Assembly (NCBI RefSeq): GCF_011516945.1
Contig: NZ_WOTH01000019.1
Span: 1-57,541 of the forward strand
Reading direction: 5' to 3'
Source: Acetobacter estunensis
GTDB lineage: Bacteria > Pseudomonadota > Alphaproteobacteria > Acetobacterales > Acetobacteraceae
Length of the DNA stretch: 57,541 nucleotides
Shown here: positions 8,913 to 18,076 of the stretch, one piece after another
Layout of the letters: each line of letters opens with the position of its first letter
Position numbering within the stretch: position 1 is the stretch's first letter
The notes under the pieces: generated by a model
Told to the model about the DNA's origin: nothing
Databases searched by the model: none
Seen by the model: the letters and a program-made list of their open reading frames with translations, nothing else
Position numbers and translations under genes: made by a program

Positions 8913-9716
8913 TTATGTTCGCTTCCGAACATTCATATCCGCAATCACCAGTTCCACCCCATGCTCGGCCAGCAGATCGCAGATCGGCTCAGGCGGCCTG
9001 CGGTCCGTGAAAAACACATCCACGCCCACGATGCTGCCTGCTCGCACCAATGGCCGTCTGCCAAACTTTGTGTGATCGGCCAGCAGAAACACCTTGCGCG
9101 AGTTGGCGCGGATCAACTCGGAGGCGCGAATTTCCTCCTGATCGTAGTCCAGAAGAGTGCCGTCCCCATCGATGCCGCTGATGCCGATCACGCCGTAATC
9201 GGCGCGATACCGCGCCAGCATCTCCAGCGAATCCGGCCCCAGAATGCCGCCATCCCGCATCCGTACGGTGCCGCCCGTCACCACCACACGGCAATCCGCC
9301 CCACCGGCCAGAAGAGAGGCCACATGCAAGTTGTTGGTGATGACCTGAAGCCCTCGGTGTCCGCTCAACGCCCGCGCAAACGCCTCGGTCGTAGTCCCAA
9401 TGTTGATGAACAGCGACGCACCATCCGGCACCGCCCGCGCCGCGCTGGCACCGATGGCTTCCTTTTCACGCCGGGTGTGAATCTGTCTCTGGGAATAAGC
9501 GATGTTCTCGACGGAAGACGGTGCGCTGGCACCGCCATGGTGACGCACCACATCCCCTGCCGCGTCCAGTATGCGAATGTCGCGCCGGATGGTCTGCACG
9601 GCGACATCGAAGTGCCGTGCCAGTTCTTCATGCGACGCATAACCCTGCTTGCGGACCGCAGCTATGATCGCCTGATGACGCATCTGCGTGCGTGAAACAT
9701 CCGCGCCTCCCGTCAC
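8913..9716 (-). CDS. glpR: DeoR-family glycerol-3-phosphate regulon repressor
   Basis: The 267-residue protein has the DeoR N-terminal helix-turn-helix ('QGYASHEELARHFDVAVQTIRRDIRIL') and a sugar-phosphate sensing C-domain with 'NIGTTTEAFARAL', 'ITNNLHVASLL' and 'GGTVRMRDGGILG'. It is strongly like E. coli GlpR, including the 'VRHHGGA' segment after the HTH. The GTG start overlaps the recQ stop codon (GTGA), so it is likely translationally coupled to recQ; an ATG at 9683 is an alternative. It should repress glpDFK just downstream and release on binding glycerol 3-phosphate. Confidence 0.93.
   Translation of the reverse strand: MTGGADVSRTQMRHQAIIAAVRKQGYASHEELARHFDVAVQTIRRDIRILDAAGDVVRHHGGASAPSSVENIAYSQRQIHTRREKEAIGASAARAVPDGASLFINIGTTTEAFARALSGHRGLQVITNNLHVASLLAGGADCRVVVTGGTVRMRDGGILGPDSLEMLARYRADYGVIGISGIDGDGTLLDYDQEEIRASELIRANSRKVFLLADHTKFGRRPLVRAGSIVGVDVFFTDRRPPEPICDLLAEHGVELVIADMNVRKRT
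8914..8933 (-). promoter_or_regulatory. GlpR operator-like site O2 overlapping the glpR stop codon
   Basis: The plus strand reads ATGTTCG-CTTC-CGAACAT (8915-8932), a perfect 7+7 inverted repeat identical in both half sites to the known GlpR operator consensus. The glpR stop codon (8913-8915) and its last five codons are written inside this operator. Centre-to-centre spacing to O1 is 76 bp, close to seven helical turns, which would allow looping. Confidence 0.75.
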
Positions 9717-11635
9717 CGGGCAGCCCCGATGTCGGCCAGCACTTCCAGAACTGCATCCCCGTAACGTGTGAGCTTGGACCCCCCCACGCCACGCACATCA
9801 CCCAACTGATCAAGGGTGTCAGGACATTCGAGTGCGATGTCGCGCAAAGTGGCGTCATGGAAAATGACATAGGGCGGGATTTCCTGCTCCCGCGCCTCCG
9901 TCAGCCGCCATTTCTTGAGGGCAAGGAAGCGCTCGCGCGCCTCATCTGTCAGTTGATCCACAATCGAATCGCCCTGCCCGCCCGAGCGCGCGCCTTTTTC
10001 CGCGATCAGTGCGTCCTCGCGCAGCTCCACCTTCTCTTCATCACGCAGGATCGGGCGCGCGACATCGCCATTCAGACGCAGCCCCCCGTGCTCGTTGCCG
10101 GGCATAAGCGCGCCCCGCGCGATGAGCTGGCGCATGACGCTTCGCCAGAAGTTCTCGCTATGGTCCTTGCCAATCCCCCACACGGACAACCGATCATGCC
10201 CCGCGCGTGAGATATTGTCAGACAGCTTTGCCCGCAACACCGAGATGACATGCACCATCCCGTAGCGTTGACCTGTGCGATAGACCGCTGAAAGCACTTT
10301 ACGCGCCGCTTCGGTGCCGTCGAATGTCGGCACCGGCTGAAGGCAGTTGTCGCAATGGCCGCACGGCTCGCGCATCGTCTCCGCGAAGCACGCCAACAGA
10401 GCGCGCGTGCGGCATGATGTGCTTTCGGTAAAGGCGATCATCGCCTCCAGCCGGGAACGCATGACCCGTTTTTCACTCTCCGGCGCATTGGACTGGTCCA
10501 GCCAGTAACGCGCGCGGCTCATGTCCTCGCCGCCATAGAGCAGCAGAACATCGGCGGGCAGGCCATCGCGGCCCGCGCGACCGATCTGCTGATAATACGC
10601 CTCGGGTGAGGCTGGCATGTCCAGATGCACCACAGCCCGCACATCGGGCCGGTCGATCCCCATCCCGAAGGCGATGGTCGCCACCATTACGATCGGTTCG
10701 CCCGAACGGAAGCGATGAAGGGCCGCGCGTTTCTCCATTGGCGCAAGCCCGGCGTGAAAGGCGCAGGCCGGATAGCCCTTCTCGCGCAAAGAGGCCGCGA
10801 TGCGTTCCGTCCGGGCACGAGAACCGCAGTACACGATGGAAGCATCGTCACGATGCCGGTCGAGCACCTGCACAAGCTGCTTCATCTCACCGCCCTTGGG
10901 ACGAGCCGAGATCATCAGGTTGGGTCGGTGAAAACTGGCCGAAAGCACGCGTGCCTCAGGCATGGCGAGAGCCGTGAGGATATCGTCGCGCGTGCGCGGA
11001 TCCGCCGTAGCCGTGAGCGCTATACGAGGGACGCTCGGGAAATGCTGCGGCAGTGTCTGAAGCGCGCGATATTCCGGGCGGAACTCATGCCCCCACGCCG
11101 AGATGCAGTGCGCTTCATCAATGGCGATAACTGAAATGGTCTGTCGCGAGAGACGGTCCAGCGTGCCGGGAGACAGCAGCCGCTCAGGCGAGACATAAAG
11201 CAGGTCGATCCGTCCCGCGAACAGATCGCTGCGAATACGACTGGCCTCATCTCCATCCAGTTCGGAATGAAGAGCAGCGGCATTGATGCCAAGCTGGCGC
11301 AACGCCGCCACCTGATCGTCCATCAGCGCGATCAACGGGGAGACGACGAGCCCCATTCCGGTACGGCACAGAGCCGGAACCTGATAGCACACGCTCTTAC
11401 CGCCGCCGGTGGGCATGAGAACAAGCGTGTCCTCCCCCGCCATGACACGATCGACCGCCTGCTCCTGAAGCCCCCGAAACGCCGGAAAGCCGAAGACGCG
11501 CGCGAGAACCTCTGTCGGGCTGAGGCCCACGAAACGATCCCGCTCGCTATCGGATGCGGACGGGAACATCTCATCAAGCGGTTCAAACGGAGGTGGCTCG
11601 TCCTCAGGAGAGAACGGAGGATCGTCTTCCAGCAT
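9713..11635 (-). CDS. recQ: ATP-dependent DNA helicase RecQ
   Basis: RecQ is a 3'-5' DNA helicase of recombination and fork repair. The 640-residue protein has a Q-like motif region 'FGFPAFRGLQEQAV', Walker A 'MPTGGGKSV', DEAH box 'IAIDEAHCISAWGHEFRPEYR' with its aromatic-rich loop, 'GIDRPDVRAVVH' and 'YYQQIGRAGRDG'. A zinc-binding Cys cluster (CRTRALLACF ... CGHCDNC) follows, and a C-terminal HRDC domain is present. I chose the ATG at 11635, just after the cydC stop at 11643; a longer frame would overlap cydC. The N-terminal acidic/Pro-rich 40 residues are an extension before the helicase core. It is the third gene of cydD-cydC-recQ-glpR. Confidence 0.95.
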   Translation of the reverse strand: MLEDDPPFSPEDEPPPFEPLDEMFPSASDSERDRFVGLSPTEVLARVFGFPAFRGLQEQAVDRVMAGEDTLVLMPTGGGKSVCYQVPALCRTGMGLVVSPLIALMDDQVAALRQLGINAAALHSELDGDEASRIRSDLFAGRIDLLYVSPERLLSPGTLDRLSRQTISVIAIDEAHCISAWGHEFRPEYRALQTLPQHFPSVPRIALTATADPRTRDDILTALAMPEARVLSASFHRPNLMISARPKGGEMKQLVQVLDRHRDDASIVYCGSRARTERIAASLREKGYPACAFHAGLAPMEKRAALHRFRSGEPIVMVATIAFGMGIDRPDVRAVVHLDMPASPEAYYQQIGRAGRDGLPADVLLLYGGEDMSRARYWLDQSNAPESEKRVMRSRLEAMIAFTESTSCRTRALLACFAETMREPCGHCDNCLQPVPTFDGTEAARKVLSAVYRTGQRYGMVHVISVLRAKLSDNISRAGHDRLSVWGIGKDHSENFWRSVMRQLIARGALMPGNEHGGLRLNGDVARPILRDEEKVELREDALIAEKGARSGGQGDSIVDQLTDEARERFLALKKWRLTEAREQEIPPYVIFHDATLRDIALECPDTLDQLGDVRGVGGSKLTRYGDAVLEVLADIGAAR

Positions 11636-11642
11636 CACCGCA

Positions 11643-13337
11643 TCATGCCGTGGCGGCAGTCGCAACTCCACCCGCAATGCGCCACACCCGATCAAGATGC
11701 TCCACACCTGTCAGGCGATGCGCGATCAGAATGACCGTCCGACCTGTGGCTACGCGGTTGAGAGTGAGGAAGAAATCCTGCTCCGTCTGCGCATCGAGCC
11801 CTGTCGCGGGTTCATCGAGCACAAGTATGGGTGCGTCCGAAAGCAGTGTGCGCGCCAGTGCGATGCGGCGTCCCTGACCGCCTGAAACCTTCACGCCGCC
11901 CTCGCCCAGCCACGTATCGAGTCCATCGGGCAGCGTGCGGATGAAATCGCCAATGGCTGCCTCATCCAGGGCCGTCCACAACGCCTCCTCGCTCGCCTCC
12001 GGCGCACCGAGAAGAAGGTTGTTGCGGATAGTGTCATCGAACAGATGCGTCGCCTGCGAGAGCCACGCGACATGCCTGCGCACCCACTCATCGGGGAGTG
12101 CCGCAATATCCACACCGCCCAACAGAATACGTCCCTTCTGGGGATAAACCGCCTTGAGCAGAAGAGCGGCCAGCGTGGACTTGCCCGCTCCCGAAGGACC
12201 AAGGAGCGCCACACGCGAACCTGCGGGAATATCGAGCGAGAAATCCTCGTAGACCCAAGGGCGATCCTCCCGCCAGCGGAAGCCGACATGATCGTAGAGG
12301 ACATCGAAGGTCTGAGGCATGGCGGTGGCAACCGGAACCGATTGGTGTGGCACCGGATGCTCATCCGCCACAGCGACCACACGCTGGGCAGCCGCCCCCA
12401 TATTGCCCGCCAGCATACCTGCGCGCGCAAGGCTTCCCGCCCCCTCGAACGCCGTGAGCGTCAGGAACAGCAACCCCACGCCCTCGACCGGCGCAATGCG
12501 GTCGAAACCGATACCGGCAATGGCAGCCAACAACAGGAGAACGGCTGTCTGCGTGCAGAGCTGCGAAACCCCACCCACCAGCGCGAGCCGGCGCGACTGA
12601 TGTTTCTGACGGGCGAGCAGGCGGTCATTGGCAAGACTAACCCGGTCCAGCATGCGCGGCCCGGCACCGAAAACGCGGATTTCGCGCATGCCGCTCACCA
12701 GATCGAGGACACCCACACGCAAAGCAGCCTGTGCATGGGCCAGCGCTGCCCCCTCGCGACGACTGAGACGGGCTGCGGCCAGCGGCACGAAAAAAGCCGA
12801 AATGGCGAAGAGGCAACCAATCAGAACAGCCAGCAGGGCATTGGCCCGCGACAACGCCACCACAAGGACAGGAAATGTGAGGATTGCGCCCGCCAGAGGC
12901 AGCAGAAGCCGAAGATAAAGCCCGTCCAGCGTCTCCACGTCATTGACGAGACGCGAGAGCAGATCGCCCGCCCGACGAAAGCCGAGCCCCGCCGCCGCAC
13001 CTTTCGCCAGAGAGCGGAAAAACCACACACGGAGTGTCGCGAGTGCCCGGAACATCGCATCATGGGCATACAACCGCTCGGCATAACGCAGCACGATACG
13101 GCTGACGCCGAAAACGCGCAGGGCCAGCGTCGTCACCACCGTCACGCCGATCACGGTTCCCGCGAAACGCAGACCCGCTCCGCTCATGAGGGCCAGCCCC
13201 GCGATGACCGCCAGCAGCGACAGGACAAGTCCAACGATCAGACGTCCCGCATGCGGCTTCCACACCTCGATGATGCGCATCAGGGCGGCGCGATCCGCCT
13301 TTTCCTGATCGGGGCGATGCGACAGGGACGAACTCAT
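11643..13337 (-). CDS. cydC: Cysteine/glutathione ABC exporter subunit CydC
   Basis: CydC and CydD form a heterodimeric ABC exporter that sends glutathione and cysteine to the periplasm and is needed for cytochrome bd assembly. This 564-residue half transporter has an N-terminal membrane domain with about six segments, then Walker A 'LLGPSGAGKSTL', the signature 'VSGGQGRRIALART' and Walker B 'PILVLDEPATGLD' followed by 'LIAHRLTG'. It starts with ATG overlapping the cydD stop by 4 nt, so it is coupled to cydD. No cydAB genes are in the window. Confidence 0.9.
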   Translation of the reverse strand: MSSSLSHRPDQEKADRAALMRIIEVWKPHAGRLIVGLVLSLLAVIAGLALMSGAGLRFAGTVIGVTVVTTLALRVFGVSRIVLRYAERLYAHDAMFRALATLRVWFFRSLAKGAAAGLGFRRAGDLLSRLVNDVETLDGLYLRLLLPLAGAILTFPVLVVALSRANALLAVLIGCLFAISAFFVPLAAARLSRREGAALAHAQAALRVGVLDLVSGMREIRVFGAGPRMLDRVSLANDRLLARQKHQSRRLALVGGVSQLCTQTAVLLLLAAIAGIGFDRIAPVEGVGLLFLTLTAFEGAGSLARAGMLAGNMGAAAQRVVAVADEHPVPHQSVPVATAMPQTFDVLYDHVGFRWREDRPWVYEDFSLDIPAGSRVALLGPSGAGKSTLAALLLKAVYPQKGRILLGGVDIAALPDEWVRRHVAWLSQATHLFDDTIRNNLLLGAPEASEEALWTALDEAAIGDFIRTLPDGLDTWLGEGGVKVSGGQGRRIALARTLLSDAPILVLDEPATGLDAQTEQDFFLTLNRVATGRTVILIAHRLTGVEHLDRVWRIAGGVATAATA

Positions 13338-15055
13338 GCGCTTTCCTGACAGACGCTGACATGCCCATGCGAAAGATCCACACGACGCCCATGGAACATG
13401 TGCACGGCGGTGGAGTGGCTCGCGAGGATTACGGTGCGTCGGAGTGTGAGACGGATCAGGCTTTCAAACACGTCGGCTTCTGTCGTGGGGTCGAGATGCG
13501 CCGTCGGCTCATCCAGCAGCAGAATGGGGGCGTTGCGGAGATAGGCGCGCGCAATGGCGATGCGCTGGGCCTGCCCGCCTGAGAGACCGAATCCCCCTTC
13601 TCCGATCATGGTTTCCAGCCCATCGGGCAACACGTCGAGAAAACGGTCCACGGCCGCCGCGTGTACAGCCGCCGCGAGTTCCTCCTCTGTTGCGTCCGGT
13701 CGGGCGAAGAGAATGTTCTCACGCAGCGAACCGGCAAACAGCACCGGTTTCTGACCGATCCACGAAATCATGCGTGCGAGTGCGTCCGGCACGATGGTCT
13801 GCATGTCCGCACCATTGAAGGTGATGCGACCGGACTCTGGTTTCACAAAGCCCAGCAGCAGTTCCATGATCGTGGACTTGCCCGAGCCAGACGGTCCGGC
13901 AAGGATCAGCGTCTCTCCCGCAGGCGCCACGAAGGAGACGTGATCCAGCGCGGGGCCACGGGCTTCATCCCATGTGAAGGACACGTTTTCGAACGCGATG
14001 GTTATGCCATGCGCTTCCACCGAGCGGACGGTCTGCCCTTGCGCTGGCTGTGGTGCCTCGGGAAGAGCCAGCACATCTTCTGCAGCACCCTGCACGAGCG
14101 CACGATCCTGATACGCCAGCGCAAGCGAGCGGAGAGGCGCGAAGAACTCCGGCACAATGAGCAACGCAAAAAGACTGTCCGTGACGAGGTGACGGAATGC
14201 GCCCGTATCGCCGCCCTGCGCCATGAGCGCAGCGTGGCGTCCATCCGTCAGCGCGATCAGGATCAATGCCACAACCATGGCGCAGTCGATGGAAGCCGAT
14301 GAAAGAAATGCCACGCGCAGAATTTTCATCGTACGCTGCCGCAACTCATCCGCGGCCGCCTGAAGACGTGTCGCCTCGTCTTCCGTACGCCCCGAGAGCA
14401 CAATGGTGGCAATGCCCCGCACACGGTCCAGAAACCGCGCCTGAAGACGGGTCATGGCAAGAAACTGATTGCGGGACGCCACAGCCGCCCCGATCCCGAA
14501 CGCGGCCTGCGCGAAGGGTACCGCCGCCCCGCAAATACCCAGAATCAGGGCCGCATGAGGCTGCACACACAAGGTAACAAGCAACAGGCAGAACGGAACG
14601 GCAATCCACAGCACAGAGGCAGGTGCCCAACGGGTGAAATAACCATCCAGAGATTCGATCCGGTCCACCACGAGAGCGGCAAGCGCACCGCTATGGGCGT
14701 GACGCAGAATGGCTGGGCCGTTACCGACAAAGGTCGTCAACACTTCACGACGCAGACGGCTGCGGGCCACGCGGCCCGCACGCGCGCTCGCGGTCTCCCC
14801 GACAATTCCAAGAACAATCCGCACGCAGGCGGCCACCGCGAAACCGATGAGCGGCCAGGCCGGAGGCGTGCTCTGAGATGCCTGCCCGACCAGTCCGCTC
14901 AGCACCGGGCCAAGCAGACAGGCGATGCACCACATCTGAAACGCCCCGATCAGTCCTGTTGCCAACCCGATCAGGATGGAAGGGCGGGCCGAACGCAGGC
15001 CCATACGCCGCTGCGCACCAGTCCAAGCTTTGATTGCCGCCTTGCTCTCACTCAT
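13334..15055 (-). CDS. cydD: Cysteine/glutathione ABC exporter subunit CydD
   Basis: The 573-residue partner of CydC begins with a short cytoplasmic segment, then membrane segments (SILIGLATGLIGAFQMWCIA is typical of CydD). The nucleotide-binding domain has Walker A 'LAGPSGSGKSTI', signature 'LSGGQAQRIAIARA', Walker B 'PILLLDEPTAHLD' and the H-loop 'LASHS'. It is first in cydD-cydC-recQ-glpR and starts 51 bp after the end of the upstream histidine kinase. A 13-bp palindrome lies in that gap. Confidence 0.9.
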   Translation of the reverse strand: MSESKAAIKAWTGAQRRMGLRSARPSILIGLATGLIGAFQMWCIACLLGPVLSGLVGQASQSTPPAWPLIGFAVAACVRIVLGIVGETASARAGRVARSRLRREVLTTFVGNGPAILRHAHSGALAALVVDRIESLDGYFTRWAPASVLWIAVPFCLLLVTLCVQPHAALILGICGAAVPFAQAAFGIGAAVASRNQFLAMTRLQARFLDRVRGIATIVLSGRTEDEATRLQAAADELRQRTMKILRVAFLSSASIDCAMVVALILIALTDGRHAALMAQGGDTGAFRHLVTDSLFALLIVPEFFAPLRSLALAYQDRALVQGAAEDVLALPEAPQPAQGQTVRSVEAHGITIAFENVSFTWDEARGPALDHVSFVAPAGETLILAGPSGSGKSTIMELLLGFVKPESGRITFNGADMQTIVPDALARMISWIGQKPVLFAGSLRENILFARPDATEEELAAAVHAAAVDRFLDVLPDGLETMIGEGGFGLSGGQAQRIAIARAYLRNAPILLLDEPTAHLDPTTEADVFESLIRLTLRRTVILASHSTAVHMFHGRRVDLSHGHVSVCQESA

Positions 15056-15067
15056 GCCGCCCCTATA

Positions 15068-15080
15068 CCTGACAGTCAGG
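15068..15080. repeat. 13-bp palindrome upstream of cydD
   Basis: CCTGAC-A-GTCAGG is a perfect inverted repeat in the 51-bp gap between the histidine kinase stop and the cydD start. It may be an operator for cydDC or part of a weak terminator; there is no T tract. Confidence 0.4.
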
Positions 15081-15106
15081 ACGGGAAACAGTGGGCAAGT
15101 CTGCGC

Positions 15107-16906
15107 TCAGTGTCCCACGCGAGACAGGGGAGAACTGCCGAACGCTGCTGTTTCGGGCGCATATCCGTCTCCGGAAGGCTCTTTTTCCTCGCCCATAGGG
15201 CACGTAATCACCCAGCGACTGCCCTTTCCTTCTTCCATGGCCAGTTGTCCGGACAACTGGCGGGCAAACCCACGCACGAGTTGAAGACCAAGTCCGACTC
15301 CTCCGCTCTCCTCTCCCAGACCTATCCCATCATCTGTCACCTCAAGCCGCAGGCGATCTTCTTCCCGCGCAAGGGACACCCTGATGGTACCATACCGCCC
15401 ATCGGGAAATGCATGCGCCAGCGCGTTGGTGACCAGTTCGGAGACAATCAGCACGATGGGCGTGGCGACACCGGGCGAGAGAATCACCGGTTCCACATCG
15501 AGTTCAAGCGTCACGCGCGCGCGCACGTCATCGTCGGCAGACTGCATCATCTGTTCCCCCATTTCGGGGAGAAATTCGGCCATGTTGAGATTTTCGAGAT
15601 CGCCTTCGACATAAAGATGGCGTTGCAGGATCGCCAGCGTCCGGACGCGTTCGCGCGCGCGCAACAGCGCGCTCCGCACATCGTCCTTGCCGGAGCGATT
15701 GCCTTGCAGGCTAAGCAACGACCCCACGATCTGGAGATTGTTTTTCACACGGTGGTGGATTTCCGCGATCAGCGCGCGCTGACGTTCCAGCGCATGGCGC
15801 AATTCGGTTTCGCGACGGGCCAGACGGCGCGTCGCTGTCCCGAATGTCCATGAAAGCTGGCGGAACTCGCGGGGCATGCCCGCACCGATGGCCGCATCGA
15901 AATATTCGGTTTTTTCCCACGTGCGCACCGCATCCGTGAGTTGATGCAATGGACGGGTGACCAATCTCCGCCCCACGATCATCACACCGAGCAGTCCTGC
16001 CATTAGCAGAACGCTGACGAGCGCGATCCACCCTCCCAGCATCTGAAGCGCCCTTGTTTCAGCAGGGAGCCTGCGGGCGATCACGAGAAGGTTGACGATG
16101 CCCGCCGTCGGGCCAAACGCATAGGACAATTGATCGCGCGATTCCCATACCGGAATCCCGTCATGCGCCCGGCTCTGTTGCGCCAGTTGTGCCACGAGAT
16201 CGGCTTGGGGGGACGACCACTCACAGCCAGAACATAAGGGTTGAGATTGTCCGTCCGCCAGAACGAACCACGCGGACACATTGTCGAATACCGATGTATT
16301 CCGGTCTCCGAGCGAAGGGTTGCCCGCAAGGGAAGGAAAGTGCCAGTCAACCGGCTCGACGGCGACAAAATAGGTCGGTCTTCCCTGCGGATCGAGATGA
16401 CGCGCGGGCATCACGACGCGAAGATAGGGGCGCCCACGCTCTGTCCAGAAACTGTTCTCGGGCGCCTCCGTGATATGGAGATCGCGCATCGCGCCCGGAC
16501 ACGCTTCGGCAGAAGGAAAAGGATCAGGCTGGCTGTCGCGTATCCGACCTTCTCCGTCCACCATGGCGAGAAGGCAGTACCGCATGCCACTGGCAGACTG
16601 GGCAAGCCGGAGGAATCGCCACACCGATTCCATATCCACCGTTGTCTGGTCGATCGTCCGCAGCATGTTTCGCGTGCGTTCGATATCTCGGGAGATGCGG
16701 CTGTCAATCTGCCAGAACGCTGCCGCCACCCGGCGATTTCCACTGTCCGCAAGACGCTCGTAGTCCTGCCAGATCAGCACTGTGCCCAACGCCGCGATCG
16801 GAAGAACCGACCCGAGGATGACACCGAGCATCCGGCTGCGCACGGAGTCGAGCAGATGCTCCGTTCCCGATGAACGCAAACGGGCAATCGGCGTCCAGGA
16901 CTTCAT
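15107..16906 (-). CDS. Membrane sensor histidine kinase of the HisKA_2 type (general stress response)
   Basis: With the ATG at 16906 (GAGG 4-5 nt upstream) the protein has 599 residues; an in-frame GTG at 16996 is possible. A first membrane segment (MLGVILGSVLPIAALGTVLIW) is followed by a periplasmic sensor region of about 230 residues, a second membrane segment (GWIALVSVLLMAGLLGVMIV) and a HAMP-like linker. The phosphoacceptor 'ALIAEIHHRVKNNLQIVGSL' is the HisKA_2/HWE type, and a HATPase domain with 'VSELVTNALAHAF' and 'DDGIGLG' ends it. Kinases of this kind typically phosphorylate PhyR. It follows ecfG and nepR on the same strand, which supports a role as stress input. Confidence 0.88.
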   Translation of the reverse strand: MKSWTPIARLRSSGTEHLLDSVRSRMLGVILGSVLPIAALGTVLIWQDYERLADSGNRRVAAAFWQIDSRISRDIERTRNMLRTIDQTTVDMESVWRFLRLAQSASGMRYCLLAMVDGEGRIRDSQPDPFPSAEACPGAMRDLHITEAPENSFWTERGRPYLRVVMPARHLDPQGRPTYFVAVEPVDWHFPSLAGNPSLGDRNTSVFDNVSAWFVLADGQSQPLCSGCEWSSPQADLVAQLAQQSRAHDGIPVWESRDQLSYAFGPTAGIVNLLVIARRLPAETRALQMLGGWIALVSVLLMAGLLGVMIVGRRLVTRPLHQLTDAVRTWEKTEYFDAAIGAGMPREFRQLSWTFGTATRRLARRETELRHALERQRALIAEIHHRVKNNLQIVGSLLSLQGNRSGKDDVRSALLRARERVRTLAILQRHLYVEGDLENLNMAEFLPEMGEQMMQSADDDVRARVTLELDVEPVILSPGVATPIVLIVSELVTNALAHAFPDGRYGTIRVSLAREEDRLRLEVTDDGIGLGEESGGVGLGLQLVRGFARQLSGQLAMEEGKGSRWVITCPMGEEKEPSGDGYAPETAAFGSSPLSRVGH

Positions 16907-17052
16907 TCCCTCAGGGCTCCGCCTCACCAGCAAAATACCGAGCACGCGTCCCGACAGCACACGAAAGAATCCGGGCGCATGGACAGTAAAACGCACGGGA
17001 CACGGCTCTCACCTGCACACGCCCTGCGATGGAGGAGGCAACGTCATCGACG

Positions 17053-17226
17053 TCAGGTGTCGTCGTCGCCATCTTCCAGAAGTTTCAGAAGATCCTCGGG
17101 AATCGGCTCATTGACCACATCGTCGAAAAGCTGGTGCAAGCCTCTGCGCAACCAGATATCGAATGCGTCGTCCTCTTGCCGGTCCTTCTTTCCTTTTGAA
17201 CCCGATTTGCGGTTTCTGGCCGACAT
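17053..17226 (-). CDS. nepR: NepR-type anti-sigma factor
   Basis: NepR binds and holds EcfG until phosphorylated PhyR takes it away. The 57-residue form starting MSARNRKSG has a basic N-terminus, then the conserved core 'DIWLRRGLHQLFDDVVNEPIPEDLLKLLE', matching the two helices and 'DVVNEPIP' signature of the family. The frame continues upstream to 17340, so longer starts (17292 or 17340) are possible; family length (about 60) and a GGGATGG upstream favour 17226. It lies between ecfG and the histidine kinase. Confidence 0.85.
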   Translation of the reverse strand: MSARNRKSGSKGKKDRQEDDAFDIWLRRGLHQLFDDVVNEPIPEDLLKLLEDGDDDT

Positions 17227-17367
17227 CGACAACCATCCCGGCAGACGTTCATGGACTTCCGGGCGCGATGCCGGGAAACAGTGGCTACTCATATCACACC
17301 CCGGCGCAACTGTGCATTTCTCTCGCATCATGCATGACACGAGAGAAATGCCGGAAAGGGAAAGGAG

Positions 17368-17946
17368 TCACACCCCCTTCCCAACTTCCTCACTCTTGCG
17401 GGCACCTGTCCGCTCCAGACGACGGCGCAGGGCAGCCGCCTCTTCACGCAGACGGTCGTCCTCAGGCAGTTCGCCCATCATCCATGTCTGCAACTGGCGC
17501 CGCGCACGGAACACCCGACTCTTAGCCGTTCCCACAGCGCACCCACTTACTTCGGCAAGCTCCTGATAACTCATGCCCTGCAGGACAACGAGCACGAGCG
17601 CTTCGCGCTGGTCGCTCGGCAACTGGGCCAGTCCATGGGCCAGATCCTTGATCGCGAGACGATCTTCATGATCGGGCTTGGTGGCAAGGAGATCGCCCGG
17701 AAGAGTGTCGATGTCTGTCGTGGCACGGTGGCGACGAAGATCCGAAATAAAACGATTCCGAAGGATGCGGTGCATCCAGGCTGCGAAATTTGTTCCGGGG
17801 ATAAAGCTGTCACGCGCCTTGAGCGCGTTGCAGACCGCATCCTGCACAAGATCTTCTGCCCGCGTGCGGTTGCGGGTCAGCGCCAGTGCTTGCACACGCA
17901 GCTTGGGCAGGATGTCGATGAGCTGGTTCTGAAAGATATCAGCCAT
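17368..17946 (-). CDS. ecfG: EcfG-type sigma factor of the general stress response
   Basis: The 192-residue protein has the ECF layout: region 2 with 'ALALTRNRTRAEDLVQDAVCNAL' and 'FAAWMHRILRNRFISDLRR', and region 4 with 'LPSDQREALVLVVLQGMSYQELAEVSGCAVGTAKSRVFRARRQL' as helix-turn-helix. The text is very close to alphaproteobacterial EcfG. It should direct RNA polymerase to GGAAC-N16/17-CGTT promoters when NepR is removed. A good Shine-Dalgarno (GAGGGG) precedes the ATG. nepR lies just downstream. A candidate self-regulated promoter is at 18027-18051. Confidence 0.92.
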   Translation of the reverse strand: MADIFQNQLIDILPKLRVQALALTRNRTRAEDLVQDAVCNALKARDSFIPGTNFAAWMHRILRNRFISDLRRHRATTDIDTLPGDLLATKPDHEDRLAIKDLAHGLAQLPSDQREALVLVVLQGMSYQELAEVSGCAVGTAKSRVFRARRQLQTWMMGELPEDDRLREEAAALRRRLERTGARKSEEVGKGV

Positions 17947-18026
17947 GATTTTTTCCCCTCTTTTGCCTCATCCAATGAATGGGAGACCGCCGGGGTTGCA
18001 TGACCGATGCCTTTTTCATTCACGAA

Positions 18027-18051
18027 AACGTGAGATGTTTCGTTTCCTTCC
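18027..18051 (-). promoter_or_regulatory. EcfG-like promoter upstream of ecfG-nepR
   Basis: Read on the minus strand: GGAAG, 16 nt, CGTT; 4 of 5 and 4 of 4 matches to the EcfG consensus. It lies about 80 nt upstream of ecfG, and autoregulation of ecfG operons is common in alphaproteobacteria. Confidence 0.5.
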
Positions 18052-18076
18052 CCGCATTTCGCAAAAAACCGCAAAC

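Noticed and set aside
12045..13349. 434-aa open frame opposite cydC
   Set aside because: Antisense shadow of a clear ABC transporter gene; Gln/Arg/His-rich, no family.
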